From: Bacteroidales bacterium
Lineage (GTDB): Bacteria > Bacteroidota > Bacteroidia > Bacteroidales > FEN-979
Assembly (NCBI GenBank): GCA_028706295.1
Contig: JAQWBQ010000010.1
Span: 1-64,000, forward strand
Length of the DNA stretch: 64,000 nt
Direction: 5' to 3'
Made by a program: the position numbers and the translations under genes
Notes under the pieces: generated by a model
Seen by the model: only the letters and a program-made list of their open reading frames with translations
What the model was told of the DNA's origin: nothing
The model's database searches: none
In this document: positions 22,101-32,300 of the stretch, in pieces
Position numbering within the stretch: the first letter of the stretch is position 1
Layout of the letters: the number at the start of each line of letters is the position of its first letter

Positions 22101-25100
22101 TATAGATTACAGAGATTGTTTTAGTCCCGGGCGTTACCCAGGTCACCGAGATCGATTCGGTTCCCTGACCCGAATCGATGGTTCCGCCCGGGGAAACGGA
22201 CCACAAATATCCGGTCATACCCGATTCCGTAGCATAGCTGTAACCAGGTATGCCCTGGCAAGGGGATGCAGGGCCAGAGATGACAGGTATCGGGAGCGGA
22301 TGAACCGTGACGGTTACCACTGCCGGGGCGGCGGCCAAACATCCCGATTCATTGGCGTAATTGACGGATACCTGCTTTGTTCCCGGGCCGGTCCAGGTAA
22401 CTGTGACGGAATTGCTGGAGGTGGTACCTCCGGAAGTGATGGTTCCTCCCGGTGAAACGATCCAGGTATAATTGCTTTTCCCGCTTTCGGTCATATAAAC
22501 ATTGCCGGCCGCATTCTGACAAACCGAGTCGGGGCCGCTCAATGTCGGCACAGGCCGGTTTGTGACCGTCACTGGAAATACTGCCGGCGTCAGGGCCTGA
22601 CAACCGGCGATACTGGTATAATTTACCCCTACCGATTGCGCACCAAGGGTATTCCATTGAACTGTTATTGTGCTTTCATGGATTGAAGGATTTGTCAGGA
22701 TCACACCGCCGGAAGAGACGGTCCAGCTGTAAGTACCCATCCCGGCCTGAGTATTGTAAGTGTTGTCCACAGAGCCGACGCAACTGGGTGTCGTTCCTGT
22801 GATCACAGGATTTGCCGGTCTTTCATTGACCGAAATATTATACTGGCTGGGTGTTGATGAGGTACATCCATATTGATCCGTGTAACTGACCCGCACATAT
22901 TGCAACCCGGTCGCCGTCCAGTCGACGGTAATGGTCGATGTTCCAAGGCCTGTTGATATCGTCCCTCCGGAAGATACTGACCAATTGTAACCGGTCATTC
23001 CCGGAGCCGTCGAAAACACACTCCCCTGCCCGCCTGAACAGGCAAAGGAAGGACCTGATATGACTGGGACAGGCGGTGCAAGTACCCTGATGATCTTATC
23101 AGCGTAGGAAGGACAAACATAGGTGGTAGTATAACTTACTGTCACCTTGCCGTTGCCTGCCTGGGTCCATTTTACCGAAATACTGCTGGTTCCCTGTCCC
23201 GAGGTGATGACGCCGCCGGTGACAGTCCATTGATACAAGGCCATTCCCGATTCTGTCGAAAAAATCAGGGTGCCATCCAGGCAAATGGTATCGCTTCCGG
23301 TAATGGTAGCCAGGGGCGTCGTATTCACGGTGACGTTTTTCACGGAAGGGATCAGAGTAGGACAACCGAAGGTATTCAGATAACTCACGCTGACGGTCTT
23401 GGCGCCGGAAGTGTTCCAGATCACTGAAATGGAATTGCTTCCTGATCCCGAGACAATAGTTCCACCGGTTGATACCGACCAGATATAATTGGTCATTCCC
23501 GTTTCGGTACTGTAATAAACCGTATTACCGGTACAGGCGACGGAAGATCCGGTGATTACCGGTTGTGGTGCTGGATATACGGTGATGGTCTTGGATGTAG
23601 GTGAAGCTGCATTACATCCGGAACCATTTTTGTAATTCACGGTGATGGTCTGTGTACCCGAACTGATCCAATCCACGCTGATAAAATGGCTCCCCTGCCC
23701 GGAAGTGATGATCCCGCCGGAGGTGATGGTCCAAACATAATCCGTCATCCCCTGTTCTGTAAAATAGATAACACCGGAACTTGAAGGGCAGATGGAAGTG
23801 GTTCCGGTGATGGTTGGTGAAGGAGCCGCGTAAACCTGTACAGTTTTTTGTGTTGGCGTCGTGGTGCTGCAACCGCCCGGATCGCTATACCTTACGGTGA
23901 CATATTGGCTTCCCGCGGAATTCCACCTGACGGTCACAGCATTGGTATTGGCAGATCCGATCAGGGTACCTCCGGATGAAACGGTCCAAACGTACCCCGA
24001 CATTCCGGTTTCGGTACTGTAAACTGCGGTATATCCGGTACAGGATGGATCGGGACCGATGATGGTGGGGATGACCGTTGACTGCACCGTAACGGCTTTT
24101 GAGGCAGGGGTCGATGCGGTACAACCATTCGTATTGGTATAATTGACGGTAATAAATTGATTGCCTGTCGAGGTCCAGGTAACGGAGATGGAGTTTCCTG
24201 TGGCCGCACCGTCGATAGTCCCTCCGCTTACCGACCAGGTGTACCCGTTCATCCCGGCTTCGGTGGTATAAACATTACCTGAAGTACTGACGCATGCCGT
24301 CGCAGCGCCTGAAATGGTGGGTACGGGTAAGGAGTTGACGGTGATCTTAACCGCATTGGTATTGAGGGTTCCGCAGGATCCCGAACTGGTCTGGGCCTGA
24401 CGAAACCAGGTTGAAACACTCATCGATCCGGGTTGATAAGTCATGTTGGTAGCCCCCGCGATCGGAAAGAAATTCAGGTTGTCGGTCGATTGTTCCCACT
24501 GGAACGAGTACGGTGTCAATCCTCCGGTAGGTACCGTTGCTGTAAGCGGCAGAGGTATCTGATTATAACAGACAGATTGGTTCGATACTGCGGTTCCGGC
24601 GACAAACTGCGGATAGATGGTGATGTTATAGGTCGAAACCGGACCGGTGCACCCATTGGCCGAGGGGGTGATGGAAATTACGGCAGAGATCGGGACTGCC
24701 GAACTGTTAGCTGCAGTGAACGAAGGGATGGAAGATCCGGTTCCCGAAGCAGCAAGTCCGATCGCCGTATTGCTGTTCGTCCATGAGAAGGTGGTACCCG
24801 TCACCGGACTGGTCAGTGGGGTTGCGGGGGCGATTACTCCGCTGCAAAAAATCTGATCGGTTACAAGGTTTGCTGTTGGCGTGGGTTTCAGGGTCACGAT
24901 GACGCCGGTCGAACCCGAACAACCGGATATGGCATATTCTGTGACGGTCAGCGTGGCCGTCTGATCCACCGAAGTGTTGTTGGTCCACACCACATTCACG
25001 GGCGAGCCGGTGGATCCGCCGGTGAACGCTCCATACCAGGATCCGGAGACCGGTAGCAATGACCAGGAGAAGGTTGAGCCGGTCGAGCCGGTGACAGAAT

Positions 25101-26043
25101 AGGGTGTGGTTATTCCGGGACAGATCAGCAACGATCCACTGATAGATGGTGTGGGTGAAGCGATTACTGTGATGTTCCGGATGGCGCTGGTCGCGGTGCA
25201 TGATCCATCCTGAACATTTGAATAACTTACGGTAACGGAAGCTGTGCCCGCAACTGTACCTCCCAGCAGTGTTATGGAAGAGGTTCCCTGACCTGTAAAA
25301 GAGATGACATTGGGTGCAGACCCCGTCACCGTCCATACAAAATTGTAATAGGTAATTCCCGACGGAGGTGCCGGTGCGTTCAGAACAGTGGAGGCGCCTG
25401 CACATAACCGATCCGTACCTCCGGTGATGGCGCTTCCGTTGGCCGGAGGTGCCAAAACCGAAACATTTTGAAAAACAGGATTCGAATAACAAACCGTGGA
25501 TCCTTCACCGGGCCTTGAGGCCTGAAGTGCAATCGTATAGGTTCCCGGTGTCGTTGGCCAGGTAACGATTCCCATTGTCCCAGACCAAACCGGGGGCGAC
25601 CCTCCGGCCACCACCCAATCGTAATCTTCACCCGCAACAGGATATGCTACAGAATAGGGATAACTTGACCCGGTACAAACCTGGAAGACCCCTAAGATCG
25701 CCGGTGTGGCTACACCTATCAGGACAGTTTTTGAGGCAGGACCGGAACCGGTTACGACATTTATTGTTCCGGTACCGGGTAACGATCCCCAGTCAACCGT
25801 TATTACGGGAGTATTCCCTATGACCGTCACCGGAGTGGCCCCGGTCGAGGTGATGGTCCAGGAATAGGGAAAAGTTCCGCCAACAGCGGTATAAACATTG
25901 ACACCCGCGTCGACACAAACACTTTCAGGCCCGCTGATGGTGACCTGTGCAGCAACCCGCTGCGATAATCCTACTCCTAAAACCCAGAATGCAATAATCA
26001 TTACCAGGTTATATGCATTCATTTTACCCGTATATGTTTTCAT
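16195..26043 (-). CDS. Giant secreted PKD-like/Ig-like repeat protein (3282 aa) with T9SS type A sorting domain
   Basis: ~30 units of consensus xITGPxxxCxGxxGxxYxTExGMxxYxWTVSxGGTIxSGxGTxxIxVxWxxxGxxxVxVNYTxxxGCxAxxPxxKxVTV; signal peptide; C-terminal VYPNPADNNITLEL...LIILNQE. Confidence 0.93.
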   Translation of the reverse strand: MKTYTGKMNAYNLVMIIAFWVLGVGLSQRVAAQVTISGPESVCVDAGVNVYTAVGGTFPYSWTITSTGATPVTVIGNTPVITVDWGSLPGTGTINVVTGSGPASKTVLIGVATPAILGVFQVCTGSSYPYSVAYPVAGEDYDWVVAGGSPPVWSGTMGIVTWPTTPGTYTIALQASRPGEGSTVCYSNPVFQNVSVLAPPANGSAITGGTDRLCAGASTVLNAPAPPSGITYYNFVWTVTGSAPNVISFTGQGTSSITLLGGTVAGTASVTVSYSNVQDGSCTATSAIRNITVIASPTPSISGSLLICPGITTPYSVTGSTGSTFSWSLLPVSGSWYGAFTGGSTGSPVNVVWTNNTSVDQTATLTVTEYAISGCSGSTGVIVTLKPTPTANLVTDQIFCSGVIAPATPLTSPVTGTTFSWTNSNTAIGLAASGTGSSIPSFTAANSSAVPISAVISITPSANGCTGPVSTYNITIYPQFVAGTAVSNQSVCYNQIPLPLTATVPTGGLTPYSFQWEQSTDNLNFFPIAGATNMTYQPGSMSVSTWFRQAQTSSGSCGTLNTNAVKITVNSLPVPTISGAATACVSTSGNVYTTEAGMNGYTWSVSGGTIDGAATGNSISVTWTSTGNQFITVNYTNTNGCTASTPASKAVTVQSTVIPTIIGPDPSCTGYTAVYSTETGMSGYVWTVSSGGTLIGSANTNAVTVRWNSAGSQYVTVRYSDPGGCSTTTPTQKTVQVYAAPSPTITGTTSICPSSSGVIYFTEQGMTDYVWTITSGGIITSGQGSHFISVDWISSGTQTITVNYKNGSGCNAASPTSKTITVYPAPQPVITGSSVACTGNTVYYSTETGMTNYIWSVSTGGTIVSGSGSNSISVIWNTSGAKTVSVSYLNTFGCPTLIPSVKNVTVNTTPLATITGSDTICLDGTLIFSTESGMALYQWTVTGGVITSGQGTSSISVKWTQAGNGKVTVSYTTTYVCPSYADKIIRVLAPPVPVISGPSFACSGGQGSVFSTAPGMTGYNWSVSSGGTISTGLGTSTITVDWTATGLQYVRVSYTDQYGCTSSTPSQYNISVNERPANPVITGTTPSCVGSVDNTYNTQAGMGTYSWTVSSGGVILTNPSIHESTITVQWNTLGAQSVGVNYTSIAGCQALTPAVFPVTVTNRPVPTLSGPDSVCQNAAGNVYMTESGKSNYTWIVSPGGTITSGGTTSSNSVTVTWTGPGTKQVSVNYANESGCLAAAPAVVTVTVHPLPIPVISGPASPCQGIPGYSYATESGMTGYLWSVSPGGTIDSGQGTESISVTWVTPGTKTISVIYTNQKGCQPATPATRAVNVLAAPVPVILGPAAVCNGSQTVYQTSTGMSGYQWSVTAGGTIISGSNTAAATIAWSAPGQQDVSVVYTTTNGCVPLIPSTKSVTVQNNVVATITGPGQSCTGHSENYTTEAGMQNYIWSVSSGGTIVGASNTRTVTITWNSAGTGSVSVIYTDPIGCTQANPTVKQVTVSGSPAPTITGTSQICQTSAGVVYFTEPGMSNYTWTVTSGGVLTAGQGTNAISVNWTGSGTQTITVNYTNPAGCNASVATSKTINVLPLPLPIITGPEIMCNGAISVYSTTSGMINYEWTLSSGGTIISGASTNSISVRWNTTGIHTISVTYINGSSGCPTQVPGSKQITVYPSPEPTITGADTVCIDGTVVFTTETGMALYQWSVGPGGIITSGSGTSSISVKWTQAGNRTVSVNYTNTSNCSAPVPATKTILVYPAPVPVITGLNYACVGGTGFEYSTDPGMTGYTWSVSSGGTITGGSGTHSITVSWNASGLQHVTVSYTDQHGCLSVVPTIFDVSVNERPVPTLTGTASACVGSTGNTYTTQTGMMQYEWTVSAGGTILTNPSGHASSIVVAWSSTGNQWVKVNYINLSGCNAVTPATFFCTVHPLPVPTVTGPSDVCLNSTGNIYRTEAGKTNYSWTLSPGGIITAGGTATSDSVQITWTSSGIKTVKVNYVNSDLCTASQPSTLTVTVRELPVPVITGPATGCPATTGNIYTTEAGMSNYIWTVSTGGVIAAGQGTSAISVNWLSSGTQSITVNYNDVNGCSASSATVKTIVVNPLPVPLITGGSSGCVTFDASYSTETGMSNYLWSVTPGGTIISGVNSPTVTINWTATGQQTVYVSYTNSNGCTAVPSTKTVTVNELVTPTITGPVQGCTSIPVNYTTETGMTAYAWNVSTSGVITAGAGTHSITVIWYSAGSHTVDVNYVNQKGCTAATPTIKNVTITTAPVPWIDGPVQSCQQTTGVVYTTDPGMQNYLWTISAGGTITSGSGTATVTVTWSVPGNQWISVNYTDPAGCHAASATVKNVVVAAAPVPVITGLSQLCNGTTAVYYCEAGMSAYSWTITPGGIITSGAGTNAITVDWISAGTQSITVLYTDFNGCTALTPSQKTVTVHPLPVPTITNDPVACVNGITTFITEPGMNSYQWTVSTGGTIIAGAGTRSIVVSWTTAGTKTITVSYMDPNGCYPQQVTLKTISVSALPVPSIIGNGTACLGSAGNVYSTEPGMSNYLWTVTSGGTITSGAGTQTITVTWNTLTPQVVSVNYTNPAGCTASAPTQFGVTINPLPVPVLTGNATACAGSINNVYVTDPGMTNYIWNVSPGGTILTSTTTNTSSITVAWNTAGSQWVSVNYTNANGCTAAAPTLKSVVVQSSPNPVIVGISSACAGTTGVAYSTDPGFVNYLWSISPGGSITAGTGTNIITVTWITAGTQSVTVNYTNSNGCSAGQPTMKTVTVHALPVPTITGSSLSCLGGTTTHTTEAGMTGYQWTVSAGGTILSGSSSNSIQVQWTTAGPKTVTVNYTNVNGCMAATPSTRTVTVYSQPVPTILGATSLCSGATGVVYSTEGGMINYLWSVTAGGLITSGTGTNMITVNWTIAGVQGISVNYTDAHGCTAAIPTNLPVAVNAVPVPTITGNTNPCMTSGNYSYLTEQGMLNYQWTVTSGGIIVGGQGTRNVQIYWTAPGAQTVTVTYTTPAGCNSLLSSLAVLVRSIPGTPGPIAGDTLICKPLTGVVYSVNPIPEATGYDWAVPAGATITGGANTNIITVSYGENAQSGNISVFGINTCGNGPYSPVLHVSVHPYPDAPVVTVIEPDTLVSSAPAGNQWYRDNQPIPGATAQQYVAYVPGQYFVIASPYGCASDPSNVIGVYPVGVGTQEAIRCQVYPNPADNNITLELAGARRGASLDIWLVDNLGNKRLVAKQFEVQGDTKLNVELGNPPAGLYQLILQWDQTRIIKKLIILNQE
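17200..24075 (-). repeat. Higher-order repeat: three tandem copies of a 9-unit block (~2.29 kb each)
   Basis: Approximate copy borders 24075-21784, 21783-19490, 19489-17200; diagnostic TILT unit at ~22690, ~20392 and ~18100, spacing ~2298 and ~2292 bp. Confidence 0.85.
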
Positions 26044-26321
26044 CGGTAAATGGTTTGATATTTTTAGGTCAATTCCTGTTTCCTGAAGCTAAATTAACAC
26101 AATTTTCCCTGCCAGTTGGTCATTCATCAATATTATTCCTGCCGGCCCAGATTGTATGATCCTCCCACCTGACCGGGTTCCCGGAAATAATTAATCCTTC
26201 CGTGATTATTGAAATCCGGAATTCAGGATGCAAATAACTGTCAGAAAAGGCTTAAATAATCCCGGACCCTGAAGTTTTTTCTAACATGATCCTGTTAATT
26301 GCTGAATTTCAGGATCTGATC

Positions 26322-29300
26322 TCATTGCTTCACAATCCTGAATGTCTGTACCTGGTCCCCGCTTATGATCCTGAGAATATAGATCCCGGTCGGGCGACCC
26401 TCTATCGATACTTTATGGGTACCGCCTTCCCGAAGTTCACCTGTGAAGATCCGCTCGCCCTTCATGGAGTAAATATCAATCCGTGAATCAATGTTTACGC
26501 GCTCTCCGGGACATTCAACATTGAAAATACCAGTGTTAGGATTTGGATAAACTTTAAATCCGCTCACCGGGATTTCAGTTACCGGCGTCTCGATTGAAGT
26601 CGGAACGGTAACAATTGATGGCATGTTCATTCCACAATACATGCCATTTGTCGTAATGTATCCATGCAGGTATCCACCGGGTTGTACGCTTGTACCCGGT
26701 AACATCAGAATGTTCTGGCCGGCAATGAAAGTAGCAGATCCACCGGACTGAACAATAAAATGGGTACCGCTGCCGGCGACCACAATGGTTTGGACGGCAT
26801 CGTAACACGCGCTTTGCCCGGCGCCGATCGTGATATTCTGAACCATCACAAGGGAGGGTGGTAATACCTTGACCGGAAACACCGTAGGTGAAACAGAATG
26901 ACACCCCGAAGCATTGATGACATCAAGATTGACAGTCTGGTTGCCGGTAGTATTCCAGCTCACCTGGATCGAATAGGTTCCTGCGCCTCCCACGATGGTG
27001 CCACCTGCAGAGACGGACCATTGATAACCGATCATTCCGGCATCCGTTGTATAGGTGGTGGTGGTACCAACCGTGGTTTCTGAAAGCCCTGAGATTACGG
27101 GAACAGGCGTCGGGAGAACCGTGATCGTCTTGGCAGTCGGAAATTCTGCGCGACAACCTCCCGGCGTTGTATAATTGACGGTCATCCCTGAGAAACCGGG
27201 AGTTTGCCATACAACAGTGACAGCATAAGTGCCCTGTCCGCCTGTGATGACACCCCCGGGTAAAACAGTCCACTGATAATTGGTCATCCCGGGTTCTGTA
27301 ACATAGACTTCTACCGAAGAAGCGCATGGCAATGAATTTCCCGTTATGGAAGGTACCGGAGGAGAAAGCACCGATATCGGCTTGATCGTGGGAACCGGAT
27401 TGGAACATCCCTGAGCATCTATGTAGTTCACTTCCATTGACTGGGGTCCGGTGGTATTCCACTGTACAAAAACCGAATAGCTATGTTCGCCTGAAAGGAT
27501 GGTTCCACCCGGGGAGACCGACCAATTGTACTGACTCATACCGGTTTCGGTAGTGTAATTGAAAACGCCTGCCGTACAAGGCTGCGACGGACCCTGGATG
27601 GAAGGCACCGGGTAAGGTGATACCCATACATTTTTCACGGTTTGGCTGGAGGTCTGGCAACCCAGTGTATTGGTGTAATTCACGGTAAGGGTTTGTGTTC
27701 CCGGGGTGATCCACGATACGGTAATGCTACGGGTTCCATTACCTGCTGTGATTATTCCTCCGGGAGAAACGACCCAGGCATAGTTTGACATACCGGGATC
27801 GGTAAAGTAAACAACTCCGGTCGAACCTTCACAAACCGTTGATGGTCCTGTGATTACGGGCGCCGGTAATGGATTCACGGTAACCGGAAAGACTACGGGC
27901 GTAAGCGCCTGGCAACCGGTTTGCGGATTGGCGTAATTCACCGTCACGGTTCTGAACCCGGATTGCGTCCACCGGACCAGGATCACGGCAGTACCGATCC
28001 CGGAGGTAATGATGCCGCCGCTTCCGACACTCCAGTTGTAAAGCGACATGCCTGTTTCGGTCGAATAGGCCACGGTCTGGTTCAGGCACACCTGCCAGGG
28101 TCCCGAAATGGTCGGAACCACCGGTTGATTAACATATACAGTTTTAACCGAAGGAGTGGCTGGCACACACCCATGCTGATCGATGTACGAAACGGTCACC
28201 GTCTGAACTCCCGCGTTATTCCAGGTAACATTAATGGAACCTGTATGTTGGCCACTGGTGATCGTCCCGCCGGCTGAAACAGTCCAGGTATATCCCGTCA
28301 TACCGGGATCGGTGTTATAAATCATTCCTCCGACACCGGGACAAACGTTAACCGGACCGGTCAGAAGCGGTACCGGCAATGGATATACCACCATAGCAAC
28401 GGGGCCTGATGTTGCAGGATTTCCGGAGAGACAGGGAGAAGGCAGGCTCGAAGTAAGCACACAGGTCACCACATCGTTTACCGCCGGAACGTAACTGAAA
28501 ACAGGATTGTTACTTCCTGCGTTCACGCCGTTGACTTTCCATTGATACACCGGATTCTGGCCGCCATTGACAGGATAAGCCGTAAAGGTAACGGAAGTTC
28601 CCGCACAGACCGGATTTACCGATGGAATTACAGTGACGCGGATAGGCGGATAGGCGGAACACGTATCTTTCAGACATCTTACCGATAATCCCAATGATTT
28701 ATTGTTTGGATTCCGTCCCACAGCGTTCAAACTGCTGGTCAGGTAACGGGTCCAGGCGTTGGTTGAACTATTCTGGGTTGATGAGTAGTTATATCCGAAT
28801 TCTTTCAGGGATCCGAACATTCCGTCGGCGAAACGCAATCCACCGCCTAAGCAGGTGAATCCGCTGGTATTGACGGCCCCGGTATTGGGCGATAACCAAT
28901 GCGATGTGCCGACCTCTTTCATTTTCCCGCCGGCAACACTTTCTCCGCTCAGATAGGTAGTCAGTACCGACCATTCGTCGTCGGCAGGGATATGCCATCC
29001 CTGAGGACATATCCCCTGAACTCCGGGAATGATAAGATATTGCATCATTTCGTTCCATTGGTACAATCCACCGTAAACGGAACAGTTTGATTCCAGATCC
29101 TGATAACAGTATTTTTCAAGTATACCATTTTGCGATTGTTCCTGATTTCCGTTGATGCGGGTTCCGGCATCCAGATTCTCTTTGAACCAGCATTGGGTCC
29201 CGATTTGTACCGTATGATAGGTCTTACCCATATAGGTCACGGTAGGAATACCCGGACAGGACACCCCGTAAAGGATCCCCATGATAATCGTATTCGAAGT

Positions 29301-32300
29301 TACCTGAGGATTGATCACGCAAAAATGGTTTGAGGTAACCGTGCAAACAACCGAATCCCCTTCCGAAGGGACATAGGTGAAGGTCGGACTGTTGGTTCCG
29401 GCAATGATTCCATTCACCCGCCATTGGTAAACAGGATTGGTGCCCCCGTTCACCGTAGATGCGGTAAATGTTACAGCACTTCCGGTCAACACCGGATTTT
29501 GGGATACCACGATCGACGCCCCGACCACAACGGGCTGGGTTATGTTGACCGTTTTCAAGGGGCTGGCGGCGCTGCAACCGTAACCGTTTGTCACGCTAAC
29601 CCGGATGGTTCCTGTGGTTGGCCCGGGACCTCCCCAGTAAAGATTACAGGTTGACTGTGAGCCGCCGGAAAGGATTTGTGTTCCGGCAGGACCCGAAACC
29701 GTCCAGGCATACGATGACATGCCGGGTTCCGTAAAATATATATGCCCGCCGGTATTCTGACATACCAGATCGGTTGGATCAGAAAAACTTGTGATCGACG
29801 GTGTGGGCGCCGGGTGTACTGCCACCATAAGTGGTGTCGCAACCGATGCCTGACAGCCGTTGCTGTTCAGATAATTTACCGTGATAATCGGGCTCCCTGA
29901 ATTTAACCATGTAATGGTAACTGTTCGGGTTCCCTGGCCCGAGGTAATAACTCCTTCAGAAGTCACAGTCCAGAAATAAGAGGTCATTCCCGGTTCGGTA
30001 AAATAAACATTTCCTGTCGTATTCTGACATCCTGTCGAGGCGCCGGTAATAACCGGAACAGGTAATGCGTTGACGGTCACAGTGTAAGTAGTAGCTTTTG
30101 CAGCAGTGCATCCCTCAGGGGTCGTATAATTAACTCCAACTTGTTTTATGCCCGTCGAATTCCAGGTTACTGTAACAAAATCATTTACCGGCGTACCTCC
30201 TGCTGTTATGGTGCCATCGGGCGATACTGTCCAATTGTATCCGGTTTGTCCGGCCAGCGTGGTGAAGGTATTGCCCGTAGCCCCGTTACAGGTCGATGCA
30301 GGTCCGGTAAGGACAGGGACAGGTAACGGATTCACGGTCACCGAAAAGGTCCCCGGGAGTGCGGCGAAACATCCGGCAGTGTTCTGGTACGTTACCATTA
30401 CGGACTGTGGTCCGGAGGTGTGCCACAATACGTCGATGGTACTGGAATGGTCAGAGGGAGCTGTAATGATGGTGCCTCCGTTTGAAACGGTCCACTGATA
30501 GAGGGTCATTCCCTGCTGGGTGCTGTATGTTGCCTGTGTTCCGATGCAGACTGCCGGCGGGCCGGCGATGACCGGATCAGCAGGTCGGGCATTGATGGCA
30601 AGATTGAACTGTGATGGCGTTTGGGCAGTGCATCCGTGTTGATCGGTATAGACAACATAAACCGATTGTAGTCCGGCAGTGTTCCAAAGCACGGTTACGC
30701 TGTTGGTTCCCGATCCTGCTGATATCACACCATCCGGAGTGGCGGTCCAGGTATACCCGGACATTCCCGCGGCAGTGTAAAAATCGGCTCCCGGACCTCC
30801 GGTACAACTGTACTGCGGTCCACTGATCACCGGTACCGGCGGGGCATACACTGTAATATTCTTTACCGTGGGCGTCACCGCCTGACATCCTCCGGCCGGA
30901 TTGACATAATTCACCGAAACAGTACCCGGGCCCGATTGAATCCATTTTACCGAGATCATGTTGGTTCCCTGTCCCGAGGTGATCAAACCACCGGTACTTA
31001 CGCTCCAGGTATACATCGCCATTCCGGGATCCGTCGAAAAAACAAGGGTACCATCCAGGCATATCGTATCTGCTCCGGTAATTACCGGAAGCGGTGACTG
31101 GTTGACCTGGACCGCTTTAATCCCGGGGACCAGGGTCGGACAACCCTGGGCGTTGAGATAGGCGACAGATATGTTAAAGGTACCGATCGAGGACCAGCGT
31201 ATTCCAATCGTGTTGGTGCCTGATCCGGAAACAATAGTTCCTCCTGCATCCAGATTCCAGGTATAATTTGACATTCCTGATGCGGTGGTGTAGTAGGTAG
31301 TGGTTCCCGTACAAACCGGGGTCTGACCTGAAATTAGTGGTGTGGCGGCAGGTTGTACCGTAACCGGCAGAAGGGTAGGCTGGGGAGCCGTACACCCCGC
31401 CAGATTGCTGTAATTCACCGTCACACTTTGTGTCCCGGCCGTCGTCCAGTTTACAGAAATGACACTGGTACCGCCGCCGCCGGTGATCGTTCCGCCCGTC
31501 ACACTCCAGGTATATCCTGCCATGCCGGATTCGGTAAAATAGACCACTCCGGCGCTTCCCTGGCAAATCGATACCAAACCTGTAATAGTTGGCGCCGGCG
31601 AAGCATTGACGGTAACCGGTTTAACGGTTGGTATGGTCACCGTGCATCCCAGGGCATCGTTGTAAATCACTCCCACATTCCTGTTACCGGCCGTGTTCCA
31701 CAACACCGTGATCTGGCCGGAACCCTGACCCGATACGATAGTTCCGCCTCCCAGAGGCAAGGTCCACACGTAATTGAGCATTCCGCTTTCGGTCAAATAG
31801 GTGCATGGAATCGATGTACACGCAGGATCAGGTCCGGTGATCGAAGGCACAATGGTGCTTTGTACCGAGACGGTTTTTGTTCCGGGCGTCGCAGCAACAC
31901 AATTATTCAGGTCGGTATAGCTAACCGATACGGTCTGTATCCCGGCAGTATTCCAGGTGATATTGACAGAACTGTTATTAACAGGACCTGCGATCACACC
32001 TCCGGTCACCGACCAGTTATAACCACTCATGCCCTGCTGGGTCGAATAGATATTGTTCGTGGAGTTGATACACGCCGCCCCTGCTCCGGTAATTGCAGGC
32101 ACAGGCAACGGATGGATACTTATTTTCACCGCGTTGGTGTAAACCGTTCCGCATCCATCAGATGATATTTGCTTTTGCCGGTACCAGGTTGTTACCGTCA
32201 GGGAACCGGGTTGATAGGTCATCCCGGTTGCCCCGGTAATATCTTCGAAACTGATGTTGTCAGATGAACGCTGCCAGAGATAACTGTAAAAGGATGTTCC

